DNA of 41,092 bases from a virus: positions 714 through 41,805 of IMG/VR virus record IMGVR_UViG_3300000116_000048; one strand, given 5' to 3'. Shown here piece by piece: positions 31,584 to 39,660 of the stretch (position 1 is the first letter of the stretch; the number at the start of each line of letters is the position of its first letter). The notes beneath the pieces are model-generated. The model worked only from the letters and a program-made list of their open reading frames with translations, did not search any database and had not been told where the DNA came from. Made by a program: the position numbers and the translations under genes.

Positions 31584-32374
31584 CCTTTGATCAGCTCCAA
31601 AAAGTCTTTTCTAGTCGCGCCTTGTTGCACAAACTCTCTTGCGTCTTTTGCAGGCGGGATAACAACTGTAACACTCTTGCAAACTTCTTTCAAACTGAAC
31701 TCTAGCCGCTCTGCACCGTCCATGCCTGGCCCATCGAAGTCTGCGACTATTGCAACATGTCTGCCCTTTGCATATTCCTTGATCAAGTCAGAGCCACTGT
31801 TGCAAGAGGGGCGACCTATCGCATCGAATTCTAAGTCAAGCAACACGCCAGTGTCAGTCGGACCCTCGCATATCATCAACCCAGCTTTCCCTTCCATTCC
31901 AGAAGGTATAAACAACCCTTGCTTCGACCCCTTTAATGCCCACTTCTTACCCTCAACATTTCTCATTCGTACACCAAGAAGCCTATTGCCTGTTCTTTGC
32001 ATCGGAAAAGAGTACGCTCCTTGTTGAGACGAATACCCAACATGCAATCTCTTTAGCGACTTCTCGCTTATGTCCAACATTTCAGAGAGATCAGTTAGTT
32101 TCCCTGGATTAATCGCCTTGCACATCTTCCTTGCAAGTATTGCCAAAACCTCGTTGTGTTCAGGAAGCTGCTTCTTTTCAGGCTTACTTAGCTCTTTCTT
32201 CCAATCATCAGTCTCTTTCAAGATATGAAGATATCCAGAGCCTTCAATGTACTTCTTGCTGCCCTGCTCAACTCTTGGGCAAATAGCAGCCGATCCATCT
32301 GTACTGATCGAACACCAGTCAGTCTTCTTGCAAATTTGACAAGGGTTCTGTTGGCTAACTCTTTTCCAGGTCAC
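31580..32374 (-). CDS. Primase with zinc finger and TOPRIM domain
   Basis: The 264-residue product has an N-terminal zinc ribbon (C12, C15, C21 and C32 in CQICKKTDWC and AICPR), and a TOPRIM core with EGPTD (E170) and DFDGPG (D212, D214). These bind DNA and catalytic metal in DnaG-type primases. It is shorter than DnaG and has no helicase part. I place the start at GTG 32374, which overlaps the helicase stop (GTGA) and has GGAGG five bases upstream; a TTG at 32386 is a weaker choice. It would prime replication together with the neighbouring SF2 helicase. Confidence 0.85.
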   Translation of the reverse strand: MTWKRVSQQNPCQICKKTDWCSISTDGSAAICPRVEQGSKKYIEGSGYLHILKETDDWKKELSKPEKKQLPEHNEVLAILARKMCKAINPGKLTDLSEMLDISEKSLKRLHVGYSSQQGAYSFPMQRTGNRLLGVRMRNVEGKKWALKGSKQGLFIPSGMEGKAGLMICEGPTDTGVLLDLEFDAIGRPSCNSGSDLIKEYAKGRHVAIVADFDGPGMDGAERLEFSLKEVCKSVTVVIPPAKDAREFVQQGATRKDFLELIKG

Positions 32375-34008
32375 ACGCGCCTCCAATTGTTTTTAGCCAA
32401 ACGATCAATCGTGTCTGATGCTTCTTTAAAACCCATGTCAGTCCTGTACCCAAACTTCTTAAGTAGCTTGGCTTGTTTAAAAGTACATTTATCTCTCCTC
32501 ATTCTGTTGATCAGCTCACCATGGAGAACGGTTTGCTGATGATCATTCAAAGACTTTGTATCTATACCGCTTCTATCTAACATGGATCTTTGCCTAGTCG
32601 AAAGAACCTTGTCAGTCTTTTTAAGTATGCGGTGCGCACCAATATTGAGAATATCAAACGGGTCGTTCTTCTTCTGAGAAAACTCCGCCTTCGCGGTGAC
32701 GTTGTATTTGTCACCCCTGCTCGTGATGGTATTGATTTGCTCTTCCTCTTCTTCTTTGCTCGCTTTTTCCATCAAAGCAATAAGATCAAGAGGTGTCTTG
32801 CTTTCTTGTGCCAACCTAGCAGCTCTGTCGGATACATTTTCCGGGTACTTACCACTCAAAATATCAGCAGAGGTAACAAGCCTATGCTTCGTGGCATTAC
32901 CTACAAAGTCTATAATCTCCACATTAGGCTTCGCACTGGCAGCAATTGCGCGTGTCCTGTCATGCGCGTTTGCCAAACCATCTACGGTATTGGGTAGAAC
33001 CCTAGTCCCTCTGCCAGCCATCTGTGTGTACAAGGCGCGTGACATTGTTGGCCTGGCTATTGCAACCACGCCTATTTCGGGATCATCAAACCCCTCTGTA
33101 GCTATGCCTACGTTGCACAAAAACTGGTAGTCGCCGTTCTTGTACCTTCGTATCAGCTCCCGTCTTTCATCCTTCGGTGTCTTCCCGTGGATGAAAGCGG
33201 CCCTCTTGCCATGACGGTTGATGATCGCGCAGAGATCGTGCGCTTGGCTAAGGGTGGTTGCAAATATGAGGGTCTTTCTGTCTCCTGCAATGTCGATCGT
33301 TGGCGAAGCAATGCCATGCAAGTTCGACTCAAGTTCCACAACCTTTGCAAGATCGCCTTGATTGAAATCGCCCGCTGTTTTTCTGACGTGGCTAAAGTCA
33401 AGTGACTCGACCACAACTTGGTTTGACACGATTGGCACAAGCCAGCCGTCACTGATTGCCTGGTATATTTCATAGTTGTACGCGACATCCTCGAAGACAG
33501 CTCCCAGTGCGAGCTTGTCTGCCCTATCTGGTGTTGCACTGACACCACACACCTTCAGGTTTTTGTTTTGCCTGAAGTGATTAATTGTTTCAATGTAAGA
33601 ACTGGCAACACTGTGGTGTGCTTCGTCAATAATGACGAGAGAGAAGTCGTGCGGAGAAAACTTATTTCTCCTTCGGCTGTTCCCCCACTTAGCGTTTAGT
33701 GTTTGCACACTAGCAACAACGCATTTATTTTGAAACAATCCGCCACCGATTGACTCATTAGACTTCAACTCAGCCATCTCAATGGCTGGTCTAAAGCCAC
33801 ACACATTTTCAATCTTGCTTGCAGCTTGGTAAATCAATTCCTCGCGGTGCGCGATAACAATTGATCGACCAGGATTATTCTTAACTAGCTGTGAGAATAC
33901 AACGGTTTTTCCAGTTCCCGTGGGCATGACTAGCAGAGTCGTGCCCACCTTTTCCAGAGAAGAGTTGCAGCCTTTGACTGCATCTTCCTGGTAGGGTCGC
34001 AGCTTCAT
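32371..34008 (-). CDS. SF2 DNA helicase (DEAH, UvsW/Res type)
   Basis: The 545-residue product has all core helicase motifs: Walker A PTGTGKT (29-35), DEAH (128-131), SAT (157-159), GIATEGFDDP (301-310) and QMAGRGTR (329-336). The N-terminal LRPYQEDAV is the usual Q-like start of the Res/UvsW group. The C-terminal 160 residues are less conserved and may bind DNA or partner proteins. Such helicases remodel replication forks and R-loops in phages without a DnaB. It lies directly before the primase. No nuclease motif is seen, so a type III restriction subunit is unlikely. Confidence 0.93.
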   Translation of the reverse strand: MKLRPYQEDAVKGCNSSLEKVGTTLLVMPTGTGKTVVFSQLVKNNPGRSIVIAHREELIYQAASKIENVCGFRPAIEMAELKSNESIGGGLFQNKCVVASVQTLNAKWGNSRRRNKFSPHDFSLVIIDEAHHSVASSYIETINHFRQNKNLKVCGVSATPDRADKLALGAVFEDVAYNYEIYQAISDGWLVPIVSNQVVVESLDFSHVRKTAGDFNQGDLAKVVELESNLHGIASPTIDIAGDRKTLIFATTLSQAHDLCAIINRHGKRAAFIHGKTPKDERRELIRRYKNGDYQFLCNVGIATEGFDDPEIGVVAIARPTMSRALYTQMAGRGTRVLPNTVDGLANAHDRTRAIAASAKPNVEIIDFVGNATKHRLVTSADILSGKYPENVSDRAARLAQESKTPLDLIALMEKASKEEEEEQINTITSRGDKYNVTAKAEFSQKKNDPFDILNIGAHRILKKTDKVLSTRQRSMLDRSGIDTKSLNDHQQTVLHGELINRMRRDKCTFKQAKLLKKFGYRTDMGFKEASDTIDRLAKNNWRRV

Positions 34009-34009
34009 C

Positions 34010-34360
34010 TTATTCCTCTTTCTTTTTAAACACCTCGTCTATTGCTTCTCGAATCAATCCCCTGTCGTCACTGTCCACCTCAAGAACAGACATTGAGTAG
34101 ATGTCTGAAATGAACTCAGAAACCACCTCTCGTCTTTCTGAAGTTGCAGCAATTTCATTGGCCCACGAGACAAGCATCTGCCACAGGATTTCACCAGTAA
34201 GCTCTCCTGCCTCTGTAGTTGTGAACTCTTTTTCATCCCTCTGCCACTTATGCCACAGAGCAAAACCACACATTACGGTAGTCATGGGAAATCGTTCAGT
34301 AATATCGCCATCAGAAGGGCGATCAATATCTTTGTCGGTCATAGATACGCTCACACTCAC
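34010..34360 (-). CDS. Hypothetical acidic protein of the replication operon
   Basis: The 116-residue product is acidic and helical (MTTVMCGFALWHKWQRDEKE; REVVSEFISDIYSMSVLEVD) with no recognisable motif. Translation begins at GTG 34360, overlapping the previous TGA (GTGA); ATG at 34342 is an alternative. It ends one base before the helicase start. Its tight coupling to helicase and to the upstream gene suggests an accessory role in replication. Confidence 0.72.
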   Translation of the reverse strand: MSVSVSMTDKDIDRPSDGDITERFPMTTVMCGFALWHKWQRDEKEFTTTEAGELTGEILWQMLVSWANEIAATSERREVVSEFISDIYSMSVLEVDSDDRGLIREAIDEVFKKKEE

Positions 34361-35091
34361 TCCCTCTCTTCGGAGTAAGCCTTGTAACGCTCTTCATTAA
34401 GAAAGCCTGTATTCAGGCACTTCTCACAGCCCACCCCTCCACAAAAGGGACAGACGGCAAACGGTTTTGAGAACTTCATACTGTTTTTTAAGTTCTGCAA
34501 ATCTGCGTTTACATGACTCATATCGATCCAAACCCCAGCAGGGGTAAGGCTCAATACTTTAATTTGGTTATACAAAGCAATCATTGTTTGAACGACATCA
34601 GTGAAACCTGCCTGAGCGTCAACCAGGGGGTCACCAGTTTCTTCTGGTACTGGGATGGCCTTCTTTTCTTCCACCCGCTGAATTTCTTGCTCAATACTTC
34701 TGCCATCCTTGATGGCCTTAACAGCCCTTCGGACGTGCCTGCTGCTCGGTTCGTTGGTAGCGGCAATCTGCTTTGCGCCATCCCACGCTTCTTCCCACTG
34801 CTCTTTAGGAAGAGCAATGATTTCAGACGCGACAGAAGGATTGGTCACTGGTATCACAGAGGCGACCTGCGGTGTCTTCATGAGCTTGTAAGCCCACTGC
34901 TTACCGTAGCCCAACTCATCCTCGACATACTGGATGAACCCTACGTGTCCCCCTTCTTCCCAAAGCTCTTCATCCCTAACCGTAATCAGGGTGTTTGCCA
35001 TCAATACCCAGTTATCCCTGACGTTCTGCTCGGCCTTCTGTATTGTTTCTGTCGCTTCGATGAGCGTCGAAACCTTTTGCATCGCTTCCAT
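34357..35091 (-). CDS. Hypothetical protein with C-terminal zinc finger
   Basis: The 244-residue product has a helical N-terminal half with VEDELGYGKQWAYKLMKTP, which looks like a helix-turn-helix of the ParB/DUF3102 kind, and a long charged helix (SSRHVRRAVKAIKDGRSIEQ). A C-terminal CPFCGGVGCEKC is a DnaJ-like zinc ribbon. I place the start at the ATG at 35091, which has AAAGGAA seven bases upstream; ATG 35136 would overlap RecT. Its neighbours suggest a role in recombination or regulation, but the family is uncertain. Confidence 0.73.
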   Translation of the reverse strand: MEAMQKVSTLIEATETIQKAEQNVRDNWVLMANTLITVRDEELWEEGGHVGFIQYVEDELGYGKQWAYKLMKTPQVASVIPVTNPSVASEIIALPKEQWEEAWDGAKQIAATNEPSSRHVRRAVKAIKDGRSIEQEIQRVEEKKAIPVPEETGDPLVDAQAGFTDVVQTMIALYNQIKVLSLTPAGVWIDMSHVNADLQNLKNSMKFSKPFAVCPFCGGVGCEKCLNTGFLNEERYKAYSEERE

Positions 35092-35111
35092 GCTTTTTCC
35101 TTTCGGTTGGG

Positions 35112-35969
35112 TCAACCCCAGGGATTTTCTTCCCAAGGGTCAGCTTCTTTCTCTGGTTTTTTCTGTACATCAACGACTTCCATACTTGGGTCAACTTCTA
35201 GGCCCGTAATGGCGTTGTCGAAAGAGACACCCTCCTTCATCCAATCGTCGATCATTTCGTTTACTTTCACAAATTCCTCATGTGAGGCACTGCCGTCCGT
35301 AGCAATGCCTTCACAAGTGAGGAGCATCTTCGCTTTGGCGTAAGCGTCTTTCCGCTCACACGCACACCAAAGCATGACCTTGTACACCATGGCCGCCTTT
35401 GGGTCTTCTTGGTCATCAGCCTGGATCTGCGGTGTTTCTCTCTGTGCGGCCACGGCGCGTGGCTTATCGTCAGGGATCTCTGATTCACCATGCTCGTGAA
35501 CGTACACAGGGGCGCTACCGAGAGCATCTGGACAGTGCTCTCGATAACCCGAGGAGATGGCTCTTGCGAACAACATGGCCTTAGGCCACTTTCGCCAATT
35601 ATCTCCTCGCAACCCTGCATCAGCGGCATCTTGCATCGTGAAGGTCGTGGACCCGATCTCCTCGCGCTTGCCGCCACCCACCGAATAAAACGTGATGGTA
35701 CATTCTTCTTTAGTTGTGACCGCACGGTAATCGTACTTACCACTAGCTTTGATCGCACTACTCATGGTGTTGCTCGCAAGAACGCACTTGCCCTTGATGA
35801 TGTGCAGGCCACTCATACTGTCGTAATCAGTCAGGCCAAGCCCTCGTCCGACGATCAACTTTGCAGCGGCAGTCGCTACACTCTTTGCATCAGGAAACAT
35901 ACCTGATTGTACGAAAACCTCTGCAACTTGCATCGGGTTCATGTCCTGGTTTGCAGGGACGATATTCAT
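35112..35969 (-). CDS. recT-like: RecT-family ssDNA annealing recombinase
   Basis: The 285-residue product shows the pattern of the RecT group: AAAKLIVGRGLGLTDYDSMS (about 34-53), HIIKGKCVLASNTMSSAIKA, and WRKWPKAMLFARAISSGYRE (about 125-144) ending in CPDAL. These residues form the annealing core that pairs complementary strands. The C-terminal 90 residues are acidic, ending in DPWEENPWG, as in SSB-interacting tails. It starts in an ATGA overlap with the nuclease gene. The two genes form a classic exonuclease-annealase pair. Confidence 0.85.
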   Translation of the reverse strand: MNIVPANQDMNPMQVAEVFVQSGMFPDAKSVATAAAKLIVGRGLGLTDYDSMSGLHIIKGKCVLASNTMSSAIKASGKYDYRAVTTKEECTITFYSVGGGKREEIGSTTFTMQDAADAGLRGDNWRKWPKAMLFARAISSGYREHCPDALGSAPVYVHEHGESEIPDDKPRAVAAQRETPQIQADDQEDPKAAMVYKVMLWCACERKDAYAKAKMLLTCEGIATDGSASHEEFVKVNEMIDDWMKEGVSFDNAITGLEVDPSMEVVDVQKKPEKEADPWEENPWG

Positions 35970-36934
35970 TCTTGGTTCTCCAGTAGTTCCACGGTGTCAC
36001 CGCGTGTGCAGAATTCTCTCGTATCACAGATTGTGCATCGTACAGGTTCAGGTGACTTTGGAAAGTAACCTGCCCTCATGACCTGCACCCTTTCGACAAT
36101 ATCACTCTTAATTGTTTTGATTGCTTCGACCTTGAGGTTCACATCTTTAAGAATGCTGCTTATAGGTCTTTCGTCGCCCTTCATGTAGACAACTGGGTCT
36201 CCATTCAAATCCTTCACTGTGGTTTTTCTTTTGAAAGGTGAAAGGTAGGGGAGATGGCACCAAAGCATCTGCGCAGGTTCTTTGAATTCTTCCCACACGT
36301 CGAACGCAGGTTCGGTCATGATTGAACCCTCTAGGGCGCACAGCCAGTACATTGCAAATTGGTAGTTGCGAGACAAGTAAGCCCTAGTCGGTACTTCTGC
36401 GCGGTACTTCCAATCAATTATTAGCAGCTTGCCTTTTCCATACCCGAACACATCATCGGTATCTCTCAGCATCAAATCTACGTGAGACGCGAATTTGATA
36501 TCGTCGATTTGTGTGCGGCAAGGAAGCTCCGTTCCAATTACCTCACACTTGCGAAAAAGAGGCATGAACCGCTCGACGTATTTCTCACAGACAAGAGAGA
36601 CATCAGCCTGTATCTGGTCCTTGTTCCGTTCCACAGATTCAGATGGCTGCCTGCCCTCAGACTCAAGCTCGGCTACCAGGTTGTTCCATATAAGTTCCTC
36701 ATGATCGACTGGAAGAGCATCATACTCATGAATGTATTCAAGCCACTTGCCGACCAGCAAACCCCTGAACAGTGCAGTTGGCGCAACTGGTTCAGCTTTC
36801 TGCTGGTGCCTTAGCAGAACCTTACGCAAGCATGGCTCGGTCAGATCGCTCGTATGAATGTCACCGAGCAGCGTCAAGGGCAATGATTCGTTTGCACCAC
36901 TTGACTCTGTGTTTGATTGCTTTTTCTGCGGCAT
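35966..36934 (-). CDS. Cas4-like PD-(D/E)XK exonuclease with Fe-S cysteines
   Basis: The 322-residue product has C35 in TEPCLRK and three cysteines at the end (CTICDTREFC; C300, C303, C309), the layout of 4Fe-4S exonucleases such as Cas4 and AddB. Catalytic residues are D153 in HVDLML and D174-W-K176 in LLIIDWKYR, with a QFAMYW (Q-x3-Y) motif next. It would produce 3' tails for RecT. The start at ATG 36934 has GGAG ten bases upstream and overlaps the regulator gene by 74 bases; a start at 37030 would overlap it more. No CRISPR context exists here. Confidence 0.85.
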   Translation of the reverse strand: MPQKKQSNTESSGANESLPLTLLGDIHTSDLTEPCLRKVLLRHQQKAEPVAPTALFRGLLVGKWLEYIHEYDALPVDHEELIWNNLVAELESEGRQPSESVERNKDQIQADVSLVCEKYVERFMPLFRKCEVIGTELPCRTQIDDIKFASHVDLMLRDTDDVFGYGKGKLLIIDWKYRAEVPTRAYLSRNYQFAMYWLCALEGSIMTEPAFDVWEEFKEPAQMLWCHLPYLSPFKRKTTVKDLNGDPVVYMKGDERPISSILKDVNLKVEAIKTIKSDIVERVQVMRAGYFPKSPEPVRCTICDTREFCTRGDTVELLENQE

Positions 36935-37112
36935 CACTGAGTAGCTCCATGGTTTCTTCGTGCGGATTGTCGTGCTTGCCCTTGAGATACCTGCAAATGT
37001 AGGACTTGTGCAAACCACTTCCCTTGGCAAGTTCGTCCAAACTGATCCCGTAAATTTCTCGATGGCTGTTGATCTGTTTCCTGTGACTGGAAACCTTTTT
37101 TCGTTCGCTCAT
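36861..37112 (-). CDS. XRE-type helix-turn-helix regulator
   Basis: The 83-residue product carries a helix-turn-helix of the lambda repressor type at about residues 14-60 (QINSHREIYGISLDELAKGS, GLHKSYICRYLKGKHDN). It is basic and has no other domain, so it resembles a Cro-like regulator. It could act on the palindromes found at the early promoters, though this cannot be seen from sequence. Its 3' end overlaps the nuclease start by 74 bases, an uncommonly large overlap. An alternative out-of-frame ATG lies just upstream. Confidence 0.8.
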   Translation of the reverse strand: MSERKKVSSHRKQINSHREIYGISLDELAKGSGLHKSYICRYLKGKHDNPHEETMELLSDAAEKAIKHRVKWCKRIIALDAAR

Positions 37113-37198
37113 TTTTCATTCCACTTCTCCAGTTGCGTTGAGGTTGAGGAAATCGCGTGATTGGCACCAGGTATGCGCGAACCCACCTGCTGAAAGGA

Positions 37199-37744
37199 TT
37201 ACTGAGTTGCTGCGGATCTCAAGACCAAGAGAAGCTCTTCAGGCGACTCAGCGTTCTTGATGTTTGTTTCAATCACAGCGTCATCATCATAGCAATCTGA
37301 ATTGATACCGATAGCGACATTCTTCATCTCCGCAAAAAATTCATCATGTGAGGTCGGCTCTTTCTTGCTGTCGTATGTCAGCTTGGTCAACCTCGCAAGG
37401 GGGTGTTCGTCACCGAAGAACTCAACCCACTCGGATGCGGCGGTTCGATCAATCTTATTCAAGAGCGTTCCAATATCTTGGATTGAACGCGCCCATGCCT
37501 CTGCGTTCATAAACGCACCTTGATGACCTTCGGCTGCTTTCACCAGCAACTCAGAAGAAGATTGGTCCTCTTCGATACCACAATCTCGCAACGCAAGCGC
37601 GAGCGTTGCTTCTTTGATCTTTTCCAGGCAATCAACCAGTACGGTAAGAATTGCAGGGTGACTCGGTACTCCCAAAGTGAACTCGATATGTTTAGCAACA
37701 TACTCGGGGTTGTTTGGGCCTATGTTTTTAGGGTATTCGCTCAT
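37199..37744 (-). CDS. Hypothetical acidic early protein
   Basis: The 181-residue product is acidic and all-helical by pattern (HPAILTVLVDCLEKIKEATL, SIQDIGTLLNKIDRTAASEW) with an acidic C-terminal region. No motif is recognised. It has a GGAGAA ribosome binding site six bases before the ATG, a leader shared with the next genes on either side. An 86-base gap separates it from the regulator gene. Small early proteins of this type often inhibit host functions, but there is no evidence here. Confidence 0.72.
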   Translation of the reverse strand: MSEYPKNIGPNNPEYVAKHIEFTLGVPSHPAILTVLVDCLEKIKEATLALALRDCGIEEDQSSSELLVKAAEGHQGAFMNAEAWARSIQDIGTLLNKIDRTAASEWVEFFGDEHPLARLTKLTYDSKKEPTSHDEFFAEMKNVAIGINSDCYDDDAVIETNIKNAESPEELLLVLRSAATQ

Positions 37745-37755
37745 TACTTCTCCAG

Positions 37756-38136
37756 TTAAATGTCAGGGTGATCGTCTTCAACGCGATCCATTTCATGATG
37801 ATCCAATCCATACTCCTCAACAGCAGCGAGGAGGTATGAAACATTGGTTGAATTTGCTTTGAAGTCTCGCTCCAGCCACTTCTGCAAACCAACGTGGGCG
37901 GTTTCTTCAATTTGATTATCGCAAATTGTTATGTCGTGAACCTTCAGAACCTGAATGTCATCGACATCCACATGGCTGTAGCACACGTAATTTCCATCAT
38001 GCTCAACGTGTACCTCAAGGGTTACTTCAACATCGAGGTCGAAAACAATCTGAACCTCACCGTCTTCGCACGATTCTCCGATGACGACATCCAGCCGATT
38101 GATCGTTTGACTGTAAAACTCTGAACCGTCTCTCAT
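37756..38136 (-). CDS. Hypothetical acidic early protein
   Basis: The 126-residue product is very acidic (DLDVEVTLEVHVEHDGNYVC) with alternating hydrophobic residues that suggest beta strands in the first half and a helix (NVSYLLAAVEEYGLDHHEMD) near the end. I do not recognise it. Its start lies in an ATGA overlap with the methyltransferase gene, with GGAGAA upstream. Its charge could mimic DNA, which is common in phage anti-defence proteins; that is speculation. Confidence 0.7.
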   Translation of the reverse strand: MRDGSEFYSQTINRLDVVIGESCEDGEVQIVFDLDVEVTLEVHVEHDGNYVCYSHVDVDDIQVLKVHDITICDNQIEETAHVGLQKWLERDFKANSTNVSYLLAAVEEYGLDHHEMDRVEDDHPDI

Positions 38137-38741
38137 GGTTTTTCTCCAGTCGTTAGGTTAATCGCAGTTGATTCCGGTGTCAAGGCCAGATGACCCCATT
38201 GATGAGACATTGCTTGTGCAATTCCAGGGAATGTCATGCTTCGCAGTTTCCACCTATCCTCGGTGGGGGGGAGCTTCCAGATGCGCCCCTCCCTGCCCTC
38301 GACGACATCGGTCGGTTCAAGCAGGGGTAGGTTCTTGAGCCAAAGGCAGGTCTTCTTCGTTTCCCCGTGCCCGAACATCCACGGTTGAATGATCTGATCG
38401 GGTTTCCTGATCGCACTTGATATCACTGATACAGGGTTCTCAAGTGCAATCCGTTCAATCGGTGCATCGAGGAGCATCTGCACAAAGTCGAGAGCGACCT
38501 GCTGCCGCCCGTCTGCACGTTTCTCAGGAAACCACCTCGCACCACTAACAGCGAGATCAGTACAGGGCGGATGAGCGATCATGAGATCCCACCTGTCATC
38601 GATCACATCGCGGATATCACCTTTATGGTGAGGTCCAGGGGATTCGGTGGGCAGTAGGTCGCAACTCATCGCATCGCATCCCTGTGCAATGAACGCATCG
38701 CGCACCGTGCCGCTGAACTCACAAGCAACTAAAACCCTCAT
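38133..38741 (-). CDS. Minimal DNA cytosine-C5 methyltransferase homologue
   Basis: The 202-residue product has an N-terminal Rossmann start (VLVACEFSGTVRDAF), HPPCTDLAVSGARWF with the catalytic cysteine C60 of motif IV, and ALENPVS with E101 of motif VI. It continues with FGHGETKKTCLWLKNLP, a phage-family signature. The usual target-recognition domain is missing, so it may need a partner or be sequence-poor. It likely modifies phage cytosines against host nucleases. It lies between two small early genes, linked by ATGA overlaps. Confidence 0.8.
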   Translation of the reverse strand: MRVLVACEFSGTVRDAFIAQGCDAMSCDLLPTESPGPHHKGDIRDVIDDRWDLMIAHPPCTDLAVSGARWFPEKRADGRQQVALDFVQMLLDAPIERIALENPVSVISSAIRKPDQIIQPWMFGHGETKKTCLWLKNLPLLEPTDVVEGREGRIWKLPPTEDRWKLRSMTFPGIAQAMSHQWGHLALTPESTAINLTTGEKP

Positions 38742-38860
38742 AATGCCACCTCCTCATTGATGACCTTCAGCATACAATCCAGGCAAAGGATCTTTCCGTC
38801 ATGCAAAGTTGCTTCTTCGTTTCGCCCCATTACGTGTTCGCATTCATCACATATGTGCAT
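38738..38860 (-). CDS. 40-residue zinc-finger micro-protein
   Basis: The product has two C-x2-C pairs (CDEC and CLDC) separated by 19 residues, a compact zinc ribbon, and an acidic end. The start at ATG 38860 has GGAGGA eight bases upstream, the strongest ribosome binding site in this region; longer in-frame starts overlap the previous gene. Its stop overlaps the methyltransferase ATG (ATGA), so the two are translated together, and it could help target that enzyme. Confidence 0.7.
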   Translation of the reverse strand: MHICDECEHVMGRNEEATLHDGKILCLDCMLKVINEEVAL

Positions 38861-39266
38861 TAGTTTTTCCTCCATCTGCTTTATCGAAACAGAAGTAGCG
38901 CGTTGTTCTTCGCTTGCCCTTGTAGTAATTGAATGCGTTCTTCCCCATATGCAGCATGAATCGCTCCATCGCAACCATCACCGCAAGCATCTCGAAGCAT
39001 CTTCCCGCGCTGAATTGCTCTGCTCCAGGGATTCCGCGCTGGATCAGTTCTTTGCGCAGGTCGGCATCATCGAAGTCTGGATTAATGTCATAGAGCAGGG
39101 TGCCGTACAGGTCTTGGAAAACGCACAACGGCAGATGTTGCCATTTCTCGTGGATATTGTCAGGGTATATCACCTGATGCAGGTAGCCATTACTGCTTCC
39201 CCACGCACTTTGAATTAGTGTTGGTTCGCTCTGATCTTTGGTCATTTCTTCGAGGATCGGGTTCAT
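38847..39266 (-). CDS. Hypothetical early protein
   Basis: The 139-residue product has an extended N-terminus, a segment with HQVIYPDNIHEKWQHLPLCV and a helical C-terminal part (FEMLAVMVAMERFMLHMGKN) followed by a basic patch (KGKRRTTRYF). I do not recognise it. I place the start at the ATG at 39266 (AAAGG eight bases upstream); the longer frame to 39425 overlaps a small gene and has a composition unlike coding sequence. It overlaps the zinc-ribbon gene by 14 bases. Confidence 0.68.
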   Translation of the reverse strand: MNPILEEMTKDQSEPTLIQSAWGSSNGYLHQVIYPDNIHEKWQHLPLCVFQDLYGTLLYDINPDFDDADLRKELIQRGIPGAEQFSAGRCFEMLAVMVAMERFMLHMGKNAFNYYKGKRRTTRYFCFDKADGGKTNAHM

Positions 39267-39277
39267 GGTTTGGCCTT

Positions 39278-39436
39278 TCAGTGCCTGATGTCGTCGAGAT
39301 CGACAACGTATTTGATTGCGGGTGAGTCTTCTTCGGACACGATTGCGGTGTGATTCACACGGTCCAGGCGATGGACGATCCATCCGAATTCCCACGATTG
39401 AGCTTCGTCGTTCCAGATTGCGCATTCATCGTGCAT
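39278..39436 (-). CDS. 52-residue hypothetical early protein
   Basis: The frame from ATG at 39436 to TGA at 39278 encodes a beta-like, acidic protein (MHDECAIWNDEAQSWEFGWI; SPAIKYVVDLDDIR). Its ATG lies 11 bases inside the previous gene with AGGGTGA about seven bases upstream, and it ends 11 bases before the next ATG. The tight fit supports a real gene. No family known. Confidence 0.65.
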   Translation of the reverse strand: MHDECAIWNDEAQSWEFGWIVHRLDRVNHTAIVSEEDSPAIKYVVDLDDIRH

Positions 39437-39629
39437 CGATGGTCACCCTTGCTACTTCACGGTGTGAAAAGTCAGATTCAGGAAACTTCTCGATTGTGAA
39501 AACCCTGTTCCACAATTCTTCGCACCAGTAACCGTGGCCCAGCACGACTTGCTTCGAGCCGTGGCCCTCGTCCTTCAGTTCTTTGAGTTGCTTAATCATC
39601 CGGTTCACGGTGAGTCGTTGGTTCGTCAT
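39426..39629 (-). CDS. 67-residue hypothetical early protein
   Basis: The product has a basic helical N-terminus (LTVNRMIKQLKELKDEGHGS) and a beta-like remainder (KQVVLGHGYWCEELWNRVFT). It is the first gene after the 39.66 kb promoter, with AAAGGAA seven bases before the ATG and a leader of about 25 bases. No family known. First position behind a strong early promoter is where phages often keep host-takeover genes. Confidence 0.68.
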   Translation of the reverse strand: MTNQRLTVNRMIKQLKELKDEGHGSKQVVLGHGYWCEELWNRVFTIEKFPESDFSHREVARVTIDAR

Positions 39630-39660
39630 GGTCAGTTCCTTTCAGAAAACTGTTCTAAGT

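Noticed and set aside
34513-35343. 276-residue + strand frame in the replication operon
   Set aside because: It is antisense to two coupled - strand genes, one of them RecT, and has no start signal.
35966-36934. CRISPR-Cas adaptation module because of the Cas4-like nuclease
   Set aside because: There is no Cas1, Cas2 or repeat array; such nucleases are common partners of RecT in phages.
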